Shown: in pieces, positions 6,969-14,513 of the stretch
Position numbering within the stretch: position 1 is the first letter of the stretch
Layout of the letters: every line of letters starts with the position of its first letter
NCBI GenBank assembly: GCA_910578455.1
Contig: CAJTQA010000041.1
Location: forward strand, 1 to 33,010
DNA from: an uncultured Dorea sp.
GTDB taxonomy: Bacteria > Bacillota > Clostridia > Lachnospirales > Lachnospiraceae
Reading direction: 5' to 3'
Length of the DNA stretch: 33,010 nucleotides
The notes under the pieces: model-generated
What the model saw: only the letters and a program-made list of their open reading frames with translations
What the model was told of the DNA's origin: nothing
Databases searched by the model: none
Made by a program: the position numbers and the translations under genes

Positions 6969-7586
6969 ATGGATAAAAAAGCAATGTATAAGATGAGTTA
7001 TGGTTTATTTGTGCTTACATCAGCACATGAAGGGAAAGATAACGGGTGCATTATCAATACCGCAGTTCAGGTTACCAGTGAGCCGAACAGGATCAGTATT
7101 GCGGTGAATAAGTCTAATTTCACTCAGGAGATGATCCAGAAGAGTAAAAAGTTTAACATCTCCATCCTCAGCGAGACTGCCAGTTTCGATATGTTCCGCC
7201 GCTTTGGATTCCAGTCTGGCAGGGATGCGGATAAATTTGCGGATTTTTCGGACTGCAGTCGCGGCGCCAACGGGATTTTCTATGTTACGGCAGGAACAAA
7301 TGCTTACATCAGCGCGTCTGTAGAGCAGATGGTTGACCTGGGGAGCCATATGTTATTTATAGCTGCGGTGGATGATATGGAGGTTCTCTCTGATGCGGCA
7401 TCCGCAACGTATGCATATTACCAGTCAGAGATAAAGCCAAAGCCTCAGAAAACCGGAAACGCGGGAAAGACTGCATGGCGCTGCTCTGTATGCGGATATA
7501 CCTATGAGGGTGAAACGCTGCCGGATGATTTTATCTGCCCGCTGTGCAAGCACCCTGCATCTGACTTTGAGAAAGTCACTATTTAG
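6969..7586 (+). CDS. flavin reductase-rubredoxin (high-molecular-weight rubredoxin)
   Basis: 205 residues. The N-terminal part (about 1-150) is an FMN-binding split-barrel flavin reductase domain (MSYGLFVLTSAHEGKDNGC, then NTAVQVTSEPNRI). The C-terminal part (about 165-205) is a rubredoxin with the iron ligands CSVCGY and CPLCKH. In anaerobes this fusion passes electrons from NAD(P)H to flavodiiron proteins or rubrerythrin to reduce O2 and peroxide. The ATG at 6969 follows AGGAGG (6956-6961), so a longer reading from 6933 is rejected. It sits between perR and rubrerythrin, which fits the electron-donor role. Confidence 0.9.
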   Translation: MDKKAMYKMSYGLFVLTSAHEGKDNGCIINTAVQVTSEPNRISIAVNKSNFTQEMIQKSKKFNISILSETASFDMFRRFGFQSGRDADKFADFSDCSRGANGIFYVTAGTNAYISASVEQMVDLGSHMLFIAAVDDMEVLSDAASATYAYYQSEIKPKPQKTGNAGKTAWRCSVCGYTYEGETLPDDFICPLCKHPASDFEKVTI

Positions 7587-7662
7587 GAGTATTTTTTAGG
7601 AGCATTCTTTGCATCCCCAGGATGTAATGATATAAATTAATGAAAATCAGGAGGATAACACT

Positions 7663-8202
7663 ATGAGCAACAAGTATGCTGGAACGCAGACAGAAAAGAA
7701 CCTGGAGGCAGCATTTGCAGGCGAATCCCAGGCAAGGAACAAATATACATATTTTGCCTCCGCGGCAAAAAAAGAAGGATTTGAGCAGATTGCGGCGCTT
7801 TTTCTCAAAACAGCGGACAATGAGAAGGAACATGCCAAGATGTGGTTCAAGGAGCTGGCGGGCATTGGAAATACATCTCAGAACCTTGCGGCTGCGGCTG
7901 AGGGAGAGAACTTTGAATGGACAGATATGTATGAGGGATTTGCAAAAACTGCCGAGGAGGAGGGATTCCCTGAGCTGGCAGAAAAATTCCGCCTGGTGGC
8001 TGCGATTGAGAAACATCATGAGGAACGTTACCGTGCGCTGCTTAAGAATGTAGAGCAGGCGGAGGTATTTAAAAAGAGCGAAGTCAAGGTGTGGGAGTGC
8101 CGCAACTGCGGACACATTGTAGTAGGAACAAACGCACCGGAAATCTGCCCGACATGCGCCCATCCGCAGGCATACTTTGAGGTACATGCAGAAAACTATT
8201 AA
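7663..8202 (+). CDS. rbr: rubrerythrin, peroxide reductase
   Basis: 179 residues, the usual length. It is a cytoplasmic di-iron protein that reduces H2O2 to water. The four-helix diiron domain shows the E-x-x-H repeats (FAGESQARNKY, NEKEHAKM and EKHHEERY), and the C-terminal rubredoxin domain has CRNCGH and CPTCAH. The start follows AGGAGGA. It lies at the end of the perR cluster and is followed at once by a terminator. Confidence 0.95.
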   Translation: MSNKYAGTQTEKNLEAAFAGESQARNKYTYFASAAKKEGFEQIAALFLKTADNEKEHAKMWFKELAGIGNTSQNLAAAAEGENFEWTDMYEGFAKTAEEEGFPELAEKFRLVAAIEKHHEERYRALLKNVEQAEVFKKSEVKVWECRNCGHIVVGTNAPEICPTCAHPQAYFEVHAENY

Positions 8203-8239
8203 GAGCTTTAAAACAGATGGTTTTATTTTTACAGATTAT

Positions 8240-8266
8240 GGAACGCCTGATATGGCGTTCCTTTTT
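8240..8266 (+). terminator. terminator after rubrerythrin
   Basis: GGAACGCC (8240-8247) and GGCGTTCC (8254-8261) form a perfect eight-pair stem with a six-base loop and five T residues. Confidence 0.9.
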
Positions 8267-8278
8267 CGTGCTGATAAG

Positions 8279-8300
8279 CATATAGTGAAACCGCTATATG
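8279..8300. repeat. small hairpin before the tandem repeats
   Basis: CATATAG (8279-8285) is the exact inverse of CTATATG (8294-8300). It directly precedes the repeat array. Confidence 0.5.
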
Positions 8301-8302
8301 GT

Positions 8303-8491
8303 ACCTTGACGGACGGAGTCCGCCAGAGCCGGAGGGTCATGAATTAAGGGATGCCCTTTGGGTATACCTTGACGGACAAAGTCCGCCTGTTCCGTAGGAA
8401 CTTGTATTAAGGGGTACCCTTTGGGTATACCTTGACGGACAAAGTCCGCCTGTTCCGTAGGAACTTGAATTAAGGGATGCCCTTTGGGAAT
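8303..8491. repeat. three tandem 63 bp units, each with three hairpins
   Basis: Units begin with ACCTTGACGGAC at 8303, 8366 and 8429, an exact 63 bp period. Each contains CGGAC-nnn-GTCCG, a second stem (GTTCC-GTA-GGAAC in units 2 and 3) and AAGGG-nnn-CCCTT. Changes between units fall mainly in loops; in unit 1 the second stem is GAGCC-GGA-GGGTC, where T-A at position 2 has become A-T, a compensatory change. This suggests that structure is selected, in RNA or as cruciforms. There is no coding potential and no spacer variation, so it is not a CRISPR. The region between rubrerythrin and the next gene is otherwise empty. Confidence 0.85.
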
Positions 8492-8509
8492 ACTAATATA
8501 TTAGTATTC
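8488..8509. promoter_or_regulatory. perfect 22 bp palindrome, operator candidate
   Basis: GAATACTAATA followed by its exact inverse complement, with no loop, 28 bases before the start of the FAD/Rieske gene. Size and position suit a dimeric repressor. It overlaps the end of the third 63 bp unit, so it might be a divergent unit boundary instead. Confidence 0.55.
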
Positions 8510-8537
8510 TAGGAACAGGATGAAACGGAGGTAAAAA

Positions 8538-9911
8538 ATGGAATCAGTCTGGAGAGAAGAGGTTAAAATCAGGAGACGGGAGCCACTCCCGGGAGATATG
8601 GAAATTCCGGTTGTTGTCATCGGGGCAGGACTTGCGGGAATCCTGACAGCATATTATCTGAAACAGGCAGGCGTCCGGGCGATTGTCCTGGAGGCGGACA
8701 GAGTCGGCAGCGGGCAGACAAAAAATACTACGGCAAAGATCACATCCCAGCACAATCTGATATATGGACAGATTATCAGGATGTTTGGCAGCCGGATGGC
8801 AGAGCATTATGCCAGTGCAAATGAATCAGCTATCAGAGAATACGAAAAACTGATTTCGGAAAAAGGAATTGATTGTGATTTTGTCAGGTGTCCGGCATAT
8901 CTGTATTCCCGAACCGAGACGCAGCTTTTGAAACAGGAAGCGGATGCGGCGGGAACGCTGGGAATCGCGGCAACTTTTGAAACAGAGTGCGAGCTGCCTT
9001 TTCGGGTGGCAGGAGTGACAAAGTTTGAAAACCAGGCGAGATTCCATCCTCTTAAATTCCTGTCAGCGATTGCGGAGGAAACAGAAGTATACGAACAGAC
9101 GAAAGTTCTAAAGATTGAGGGCACAAAGGTAGAGACGGCAAGGGGAACTATAACGGCAGGGCATATTGTATTTGCCGCACATTTTCCTTTCGTCAATGTG
9201 CCGGGATATTATTTTGCCAGAATGTATCAGGAGAGGAGCTATGTAACGGCGCTGGAAGGGGCGAAGAGACCGGAGGGCATGTACCTTGGGATTGACCCGG
9301 ACGGGCTGTCTTTTCGCACCTGCGGTAATTTGTTGCTGCTTGGCGGCGGCAGCCACCGGACGGGGCTGAATCAGGGGAATAAGCCGAGCGGGGGATGCAG
9401 ATACGAGGCGCTCCGCGCCAGGGCGCAGGAAATCTATCCAGGATGCCGTGAGGTGCTTAAATGGTCGGCGCAGGACTGCATGACACTGGACGGATTGCCC
9501 TATATCGGAAGGTTTTCCGCCCGCAAGCCCAATTGGTACGTGGCGACAGGCTTTGGGAAATGGGGCATGACTACGTCGATGGTGAGCGCACGCATCCTGA
9601 CGGCAATGATTGACGGGCAGGAGTGTCCGGAGGCGGATATTTTTTCGCCCCAGAGACATTTTACGGCACAGGCCGCGAAGAAACTGGCGACACATGGCGC
9701 GCATACGGTGAAAGGGCTGGCAAAACATATTCTGCCTTGCGGCAATAAGAAAATTACGGAAAACTGCCCTCATATGGGATGCCGGCTTGAATGGAACCCA
9801 GATGAGGAAAGCTATGACTGCCCTTGCCATGGTTCCCGGTTTGACCGTGAGGGGCATCTGATCGACGGCCCGGCGCAGACCGACTGCAAGATACGAAAAA
9901 TGCAGGAGTAA
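8538..9911 (+). CDS. FAD-dependent oxidoreductase with C-terminal Rieske domain
   Basis: 457 residues. The N-terminal dinucleotide fold carries VVVIGAGLAG (G29-x-G31-x-x-G34) and the body is DAO-type (glycine/D-amino-acid oxidase-like, with LDGLPYIGRF near 320). The C-terminus is a short Rieske [2Fe-2S] domain with ligands C410 and H412 (CPHMGC) and C428 and H431 (CPCHGS), plus the C415/C430 disulfide pair. Substrate and electron partner are unknown. RBS CGGAGG before ATG. It follows the 63 bp repeats and the palindrome. No signal peptide is seen, so it is probably cytoplasmic. The oxidative-stress neighbours suggest a redox role, but this is inference. Confidence 0.9.
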   Translation: MESVWREEVKIRRREPLPGDMEIPVVVIGAGLAGILTAYYLKQAGVRAIVLEADRVGSGQTKNTTAKITSQHNLIYGQIIRMFGSRMAEHYASANESAIREYEKLISEKGIDCDFVRCPAYLYSRTETQLLKQEADAAGTLGIAATFETECELPFRVAGVTKFENQARFHPLKFLSAIAEETEVYEQTKVLKIEGTKVETARGTITAGHIVFAAHFPFVNVPGYYFARMYQERSYVTALEGAKRPEGMYLGIDPDGLSFRTCGNLLLLGGGSHRTGLNQGNKPSGGCRYEALRARAQEIYPGCREVLKWSAQDCMTLDGLPYIGRFSARKPNWYVATGFGKWGMTTSMVSARILTAMIDGQECPEADIFSPQRHFTAQAAKKLATHGAHTVKGLAKHILPCGNKKITENCPHMGCRLEWNPDEESYDCPCHGSRFDREGHLIDGPAQTDCKIRKMQE

Positions 9912-9954
9912 GACTGCGTAATCAGAAAAATTGATTGCCCATCCATAATACCAG

Positions 9955-9982
9955 TGGACATTGGATTCAGATAGTATATAAT
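9955..9982 (+). promoter_or_regulatory. promoter for the DUF1847 gene
   Basis: TGGACA (9955-9960), a 16-base spacer and TATAAT (9977-9982), 38 bases before the start. Confidence 0.65.
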
Positions 9983-10019
9983 GAAAGTAATCATACAAGA
10001 ATAGAGGGGGAAATTGAAA

Positions 10020-10670
10020 ATGAGCGGAAAAGGGAAACAAACACAGGACAAAAAACTGTCATGCGCCTACTGCGCCGTCACAAACTGCAATGCCATGGAC
10101 AAATCTTATCCGTCATTTTGCCTGACGACGAACATGGACGAATCATTTAAGAAAGAAACAATGCGAACCTATGATGAAGGAAATAATCTAAAAGTCATGC
10201 AGACAGCCGCTCAGGTGGAGCATGAAGGCTATATGAAGTGGTGCAGAGTGCAGGAGATTATTGAGTTTGCAAAGAGGATGGGTTTCAAAAAGCTGGGAAT
10301 CGCAACTTGCGTAGGCCTGATACGAGAGACGAGGATTCTGACAGATATCCTTACGGCTCACGGCTTTGAAGTGTATGGCGCGGCATGCAAAGTGGGCGCG
10401 GTTCCTAAAGCTGAAGTAGGGATTGGCGATGAATGCTGCGATGTGGGAGTGAATATGTGCAATCCGGTGATGCAGGCGAAGATACTGAACAAAGAAAATA
10501 CGGATCTGAATATAGTCATGGGACTTTGCGTTGGGCATGACAGCCTGTTTTATAAATACTCGGAGGCATTGGTGACAACACTGGTGGCAAAAGACCGGGT
10601 GATGGGGCATAACCCGGCGGCAGCGCTTTATACGAGCGAGTCCTATTATAGTAAGCTGAAAGAATGCTAA
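10020..10670 (+). CDS. DUF1847 cysteine-rich putative metal-binding protein
   Basis: 216 residues. The N-terminal CAYCAVTNCN motif (near 14-23) and several later cysteines (IATCVGL, AACKVG, DECCDVGVNMCNP, GLCVGHDS) match the DUF1847 family, which is cysteine-rich and predicted to bind metal; no function is established. The ATG at 10020 follows AGAGGGGG. The gene has its own promoter and a strong terminator, so it is monocistronic. No membrane segment or signal peptide is visible. Confidence 0.8.
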   Translation: MSGKGKQTQDKKLSCAYCAVTNCNAMDKSYPSFCLTTNMDESFKKETMRTYDEGNNLKVMQTAAQVEHEGYMKWCRVQEIIEFAKRMGFKKLGIATCVGLIRETRILTDILTAHGFEVYGAACKVGAVPKAEVGIGDECCDVGVNMCNPVMQAKILNKENTDLNIVMGLCVGHDSLFYKYSEALVTTLVAKDRVMGHNPAAALYTSESYYSKLKEC

Positions 10671-10681
10671 GAGATTTGAAT

Positions 10682-10724
10682 AAAATAGTTTGTGCCTGCG
10701 TATCATAGACACAAACTATTTTTT
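10682..10724. terminator. bidirectional terminator
   Basis: A perfect 13-pair stem, AAAATAGTTTGTG (10682-10694) with CACAAACTATTTT (10710-10722), has A and T runs on its two sides. It lies between convergent genes and can serve both. Confidence 0.9.
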
Positions 10725-10729
10725 GCGGT

Positions 10730-11698
10730 TTAGTCCAAAGACTCTTTCAGCACACAGCTATACCCGATCTTATGGAGACGTTTCCTGACGACTTCCGCAT
10801 TTTTTATATCAGTATTTGAAAGCAATATGTAGAGACGTTCTCCGTTTATGATGCCCATGTAGTCTGTCTGTCTTATATTGCCAGAAAGCTGCACCGCGAT
10901 ATTGTCATAGCTCTGATAACCCATAACAATTTCAGCGAGCGCGCACTGGGTCAGTCCTTTGGACTTCGCTTCCAGGAAAGTCTTTACAAGAGCCGTAAAC
11001 GCCTCCTCGTTTAATACATTTGTTCCTTCCATATAGTGCAGTCTTCTGAAACTTGACATATAACGCTTTGCGCGCAAAACTGCGTTTTGGAATAATGTCA
11101 TGATTACAGTCAGGCGGTTCGCTTCTTCCGGGGTCATCTGCTGCTTTGGGATTCCCCAGAACATCAGAATCAGCTGTATTTCATCATCGTCGAAAAGGGC
11201 GCTTGCCATAGAGGGGTACAGAGGACTTACCTCTTTATTGATGTAAACATTGCCGTCCATCAATGTATCATACATATCATCAAGAGCAGTGTATTTTATA
11301 GAGTTTCCTAACTCCCGTGCCTTGGCGGAAGTGGCAGAAAACAGCCGGGCGTAGCTCTTATTCACTACCATATATATTGCGGCATCTTCTGTAGCCATCA
11401 GCTTTGCCAGTATCGGTGCGGCATAGAACAGAACTTCCTCAGGAGTATATTTTTCCAGGCTGGACATAATCTTATAAACGGTGTCCAGAGCGCCCTTGTA
11501 GCCTTCCGGCGGTGTAGATGGTCTTTGGGTCTTTTTTGCGTTTACGCTGCCCAGAAGATCTTTTAACTCTTCAATTTCCTGCTTGCGCTCATCCAGAAGC
11601 CTCTTTTGCTTTTCAATCTTGGTCTGCATTTCATGAATTGTCAGCTGTACTGTATTTTTGCTCACCATTCGCAATTCTTCCGAATACAATCCTATCAC
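10730..11698 (-). CDS. coiled-coil, GAF-like, degenerate GGDEF-like protein
   Basis: 322 residues from a GTG at 11698. A coiled coil (about 14-50) is followed by a GAF-like sensory domain (about 70-215: LDTVYKIMSSLEKYTPEEVL, then VNKSYARLFSATSA). The last 100 residues (LNEEAFTALVKTFLEAKSKG to LLSNTDIKNAEVVRKRL) have the secondary-structure rhythm of a GGDEF domain without a GGDEF motif, as in PelD-type c-di-GMP receptors, so no cyclase activity is expected. There is no membrane span. The start is uncertain: TTG at 11689 has GAGGTGAT at better spacing, and ATG at 11668 is also possible. It is monocistronic, with a TTGACA promoter upstream. Confidence 0.65.
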   Translation of the reverse strand: MIGLYSEELRMVSKNTVQLTIHEMQTKIEKQKRLLDERKQEIEELKDLLGSVNAKKTQRPSTPPEGYKGALDTVYKIMSSLEKYTPEEVLFYAAPILAKLMATEDAAIYMVVNKSYARLFSATSAKARELGNSIKYTALDDMYDTLMDGNVYINKEVSPLYPSMASALFDDDEIQLILMFWGIPKQQMTPEEANRLTVIMTLFQNAVLRAKRYMSSFRRLHYMEGTNVLNEEAFTALVKTFLEAKSKGLTQCALAEIVMGYQSYDNIAVQLSGNIRQTDYMGIINGERLYILLSNTDIKNAEVVRKRLHKIGYSCVLKESLD

Positions 11699-11734
11699 CT
11701 CTTCATCTTCCTGTTTTTTGAACTAGACAGTAAC

Positions 11735-11763
11735 ATTTTGCGCTTTTTCGGCAGAAATGTCAA
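11735..11763 (-). promoter_or_regulatory. promoter for the GAF-like gene
   Basis: On the minus strand TTGACA (11763-11758), a 17-base spacer and CAAAAT (11740-11735), about 40 bases before the start. Confidence 0.55.
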
Positions 11764-11942
11764 GAGCAAGGAGCTTTTCTTTTCATCCACTGCATATTTA
11801 TAAAACAGGCAGTTCCTTATCTGGAAGGGCATCCTGTTTGAGTGGAGTCATTATTCGGCAGGGATTCAAGATCCAGATACTGGAGCATGCATAGAATTGC
11901 CTTTTTGAATATTTTGAAGATTCGAAATAGCAAGAAAGAAAC

Positions 11943-12395
11943 CTACTTAAGATGGGAATTGCGTTTTTCATAGATTTTAAACGAAAGCAGCACCTGGGAA
12001 GAATAGCGTTTGCTTAATGGGAGCGTCGTATCGTCAAGCAGAGTAATGCAGTCATAAGCGATTGATCGGATTTTTGTCAAAGGAACAAGATGGCTTTGGG
12101 TGCATCTGACAAATCCGTATTGCGACAGGCTTTCCAGTTCGGTTTTAAGAGAACCGTACTTGTGGTAGCAGCCATCTGTAGTATAAATTGTAATAAGATG
12201 TCCGCATATCTGTAAATAGTTGATTTCACAGATGCAGATTTTGGAAGTGGCGTTTTTAGTCCTACAGAGATATAACTGCTGTAAATTGCTATAATTGTCC
12301 ATAGCTTGCTTTAACCCTTCGAATCCATATATGTCGAGAAAAGCGCGAACTTCCTTTTTAATCATGTTTTTGTTAATTTCCGTAATCAAATCCAT
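11943..12395 (-). CDS. orphan LytTR DNA-binding regulator
   Basis: 150 residues. The C-terminal two thirds is a LytTR domain: KICICEINYLQICGHLITIY (the strand that opens the fold), then YGFVRCTQSHLVPLTKIRSI and DDTTLPLSKRYSSQVLLSF, the typical L-P-x-S-x-x-Y ending. The first 50 residues are helical and contain no receiver, so control is not by a standard phosphorelay. The ATG at 12395 is preferred because AAAGGA lies eight bases upstream; an ATG at 12422 has its AGGA too close. It is 245 bases upstream of the GAF-like gene on the same strand. The target is unknown. Confidence 0.8.
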   Translation of the reverse strand: MDLITEINKNMIKKEVRAFLDIYGFEGLKQAMDNYSNLQQLYLCRTKNATSKICICEINYLQICGHLITIYTTDGCYHKYGSLKTELESLSQYGFVRCTQSHLVPLTKIRSIAYDCITLLDDTTLPLSKRYSSQVLLSFKIYEKRNSHLK

Positions 12396-12533
12396 CAGCT
12401 TTTTCCTTTGCGTTATAATCATGTCCTAATGATAAAGACACGCGATTCGATAAAAACTTACGGGTGTATGGAGAGGAAATAAATAAAAATTCCGCTTATG
12501 TTCTAAAAATGGCAGGATATGTAATGGCGGAGT

Positions 12534-12562
12534 TGCAGAAATAGGGAGAAAAAGGTATAATG
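12534..12562 (+). promoter_or_regulatory. promoter of the candidate small RNA
   Basis: TTGCAG (12534-12539), a 17-base spacer and a perfect TATAAT (12557-12562), pointing right, with no long gene before the terminator at 12637. Confidence 0.65.
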
Positions 12563-12568
12563 GGGGCA

Positions 12569-12700
12569 AATGGGTGAGAAGGATGGGGTTTCTTGGGAGG
12601 CAAGAAACTAGAATAAAAGGAGCTATGAATAAAACTAATCCCCCTCCCGCAATCCACAAGCCCAATCAGGCTCATTTCCTACAGAGGGGGATTTTTCCCT
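12569..12700 (+). ncRNA. candidate small RNA, about 130 nt
   Basis: The transcript would run from about 12569 to the terminator T tract. It contains a perfect hairpin GTTTCTTG-GGAGG-CAAGAAAC (12589-12609), a purine-rich linker and the terminator. It ends 30 bases before the 3' end of the convergent recombinase gene. A short frame starting MNKTNPPPAIHK at 12625 follows AAAAGGAGCT, so the RNA could encode a peptide, but that frame runs on antisense to the recombinase. The rest of 12423-12729 is AT-rich and empty. Confidence 0.45.
12637..12698 (+). terminator. terminator of the candidate small RNA
   Basis: AATCCCCCTC (12637-12646) pairs perfectly with GAGGGGGATT (12684-12693), followed by more T. 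The loop holds an inner AGCC-CAATCA-GGCT hairpin. It may also stop the recombinase transcript arriving from the other side. Confidence 0.7.
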
Positions 12701-12729
12701 ATTCACTTATTCCTCAACTCTCTCCATAT

Positions 12730-13650
12730 CTAAAAACAAAAATCCTTCCGCGGATGCTTATTCGACAGGATATCCCGCTGTTTTGCCATTGCCACATGTG
12801 TATATATCTCTGTTATATTAATCGAGCTATGCCCAAGCATTTCCTGGATATATCTGATATCTACGTCCGCCTCCAGGAGGCTCGTAGCGAAAGTATGGCG
12901 GAACATATGGGGCGTGATATGCAGCTCTATTGTGGCGAGGGCGGTGTACTTGTTTATCATCCTGCGGACAGACTGGTCTGACAGCGCGCGGCCTGACTGA
13001 TTGGCGAAGAAATATCCGCAACTCTCAATGTGGGGTGAAAAGGCTCGCTGGTACTTGTGCAGGATTTGGATGACATCATCGTTTGCAACTTGTATTTTCC
13101 GCTCTTTTGAGCCTTTCCCGTATATGAGGATTGTCTTGTCGTACAGGTTTACGTCGCTTGTTTTCAGGGTACACAGCTCGGAGATTCTCATGCCTGTGGA
13201 AAACAGAAGTTCGGCTACGGCGATGTCGCGGAGGGTATTTTTCCTCTGGTAGTCTGTCTTGGATTCGGCATGGCATCTGTACATGGTGGAGAGAAATGTT
13301 TCGACGGTGTGCAGCGGAATGGTCTTGGGCAGTATGACCGGCTCGCGGAACCTTATCTGTATTTTGTGGAATGGATTCCGGTCGATGATGTCTTTATATT
13401 CAAAATAATGGAAAAGGGCTTTTAATGATGCGATTTTTCTTTTTGATGTTTTAGGCTTATATTTTTGATGCAGCTCTGCGATATAACCCTCCAAAGTGTC
13501 TGGGGTTATATCTGGGACAGCGGTTGTGCAGACATGCTCTGAAAACTGTCTTAGGTCGATGCGATAGGCTTTTAAAGTTTTTTTGTCCAGCCTTTTTTGA
13601 TATTGGCAGAATTTCAGATAGTTTTTTATATGTGATTGTAAGTTGTTCAT
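12730..13650 (-). CDS. Xer-type tyrosine recombinase
   Basis: 306 residues, the usual XerC/XerD length. An N-terminal SAM-like core-binding domain (LKFCQYQKRLDKKTLKAYRI) precedes the catalytic domain with Arg in STGMRISEL, Lys in GKGSKERK, H-x-x-R in HMFRHTFATSL, LGHSS and the nucleophile in IYTHV. All catalytic residues are present. The ATG at 13650 follows AGGAGG; a longer reading to 13686 has no ribosome site. It is not in a typical xer context, so it may be an accessory recombinase or DNA invertase. Its ribosome site lies within a hairpin (13656-13699), which suggests translational control. Confidence 0.92.
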   Translation of the reverse strand: MNNLQSHIKNYLKFCQYQKRLDKKTLKAYRIDLRQFSEHVCTTAVPDITPDTLEGYIAELHQKYKPKTSKRKIASLKALFHYFEYKDIIDRNPFHKIQIRFREPVILPKTIPLHTVETFLSTMYRCHAESKTDYQRKNTLRDIAVAELLFSTGMRISELCTLKTSDVNLYDKTILIYGKGSKERKIQVANDDVIQILHKYQRAFSPHIESCGYFFANQSGRALSDQSVRRMINKYTALATIELHITPHMFRHTFATSLLEADVDIRYIQEMLGHSSINITEIYTHVAMAKQRDILSNKHPRKDFCF

Positions 13651-13655
13651 GACAA

Positions 13656-13699
13656 TGCCTCCTGTGTTTTTGTATAAGTGTACCAAAAAACAGGAGGCA
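13656..13699. repeat. inverted repeat sequestering the recombinase ribosome site
   Basis: TGCCTCCTGT (13656-13665) is the exact inverse of ACAGGAGGCA (13690-13699), and the adjoining T5G/CA6 runs extend the pairing with a one-base bulge. On the minus strand the arm nearer the gene is the AGGAGG used to start the recombinase. The loop is about 11 bases. Confidence 0.75.
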
Positions 13700-13746
13700 G
13701 TTCGAATGAAAATATTATTTTTTGTTGTGTTAGAATGTTATACCTT

Positions 13747-14286
13747 CTATGGAAGTTCGCTTTCCTGGGGGAAATACAGGTTCATCAGCTCAAAATCGGC
13801 GTATTTACCGTTTATTTTAAGAAATCCTTTAAAACAGCCGATTTTTTCAAACCCAAATCTTTCGTACAATTTGATTGCACGGACATTATCGCTCTTTACT
13901 TCTAATGAAATAATCTCTGCATGGGCGGTATTTCTGGCAAAATCTATGACCGCCTCCATAAGCATGGTGCCGATTCCCTGCCCCCATTCTGATTTCAGTA
14001 CGGAGATGCCGATGGTTCCTCTGTGTTTCAGGCGCTCACGGGTCATGCCGGTAAAATGGGCGTTTCCCACTATTTTTCCGCTCTTTTTTGCGGTGAACAT
14101 GGCGGAAGTTTCAGAAGTTTCCAGAGATGCGAGCAGCTCGCGTTCCTCGTCCGGAGGGACGGGCAGCCCTTCCGCTCCGAATGTGAGATTATCGGTTTCT
14201 CCTCCGATGGCTTTCAGGAAACGGAGCAGCTCCGCTGTATCTTCAGGCTTGGCTTTTTCTATGATAATGTTTTCAGAACTATTCAT
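13747..14286 (-). CDS. GNAT N-acetyltransferase
   Basis: 179 residues. It would transfer acetyl from acetyl-CoA to an amine; the substrate is unknown. Motif A is SVLKSEWGQGIGTMLMEAVI (Q-x-x-G-x-G type, about 112-131), and motif B is NVRAIKLYERFGF (about 150-162). The ATG at 14286 follows AGGGGAAG. It lies downstream of the sensor kinase on the same strand but is separated by 227 bases with a possible promoter. Cytoplasmic. Confidence 0.9.
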   Translation of the reverse strand: MNSSENIIIEKAKPEDTAELLRFLKAIGGETDNLTFGAEGLPVPPDEERELLASLETSETSAMFTAKKSGKIVGNAHFTGMTRERLKHRGTIGISVLKSEWGQGIGTMLMEAVIDFARNTAHAEIISLEVKSDNVRAIKLYERFGFEKIGCFKGFLKINGKYADFELMNLYFPQESELP

Positions 14287-14339
14287 GGAATCTTCCCCTT
14301 ATTTTTGCATGGAAATAAAATATTTATTCTTTTATCTTG

Positions 14340-14405
14340 TCAATATCTGTTAAGTTTATCATAATCGTCAAGTGCAGCTTTTGTTACTTCAATACCAGGT
14401 GGCAT
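14340..14405 (-). CDS. possible 21-codon ORF between kinase and acetyltransferase
   Basis: ATG at 14405 is preceded by GGGTGAT and encodes MPPGIEVTKAALDDYDKLNR plus Y. The surrounding gap (14287-14513) also holds a minus-strand TATAAT (14459-14454) with a weak -35. It could be a small peptide, a remnant or chance; there are no cysteines or Gly-Gly, so it does not look like a classic Agr signal. Confidence 0.2.
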   Translation of the reverse strand: MPPGIEVTKAALDDYDKLNRY

Positions 14406-14513
14406 ATAATCACCCGCTTTCTGAAAATGCAGTTGCTGTTACTCGATATCTTTATTATAACAGATTAGAGTATGAAATTAAAATGGATTTTACAAACTAT
14501 TTAAAGATATTTT

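Noticed and set aside
8303..8491. CRISPR-like regular repeats
   Set aside because: The whole 63 bp unit repeats, including the parts that would be spacers, and no cas genes are near.
9108..10040. Long minus-strand frame opposite the FAD/Rieske gene
   Set aside because: It is a shadow of a gene with clear FAD and Rieske motifs; its composition is unlike real proteins here.
13643..14353. Long plus-strand frame opposite the acetyltransferase, starting near an AGGAGG
   Set aside because: Its product resembles no family and is the antisense of a clear GNAT gene; the AGGAGG is an arm of the recombinase hairpin.
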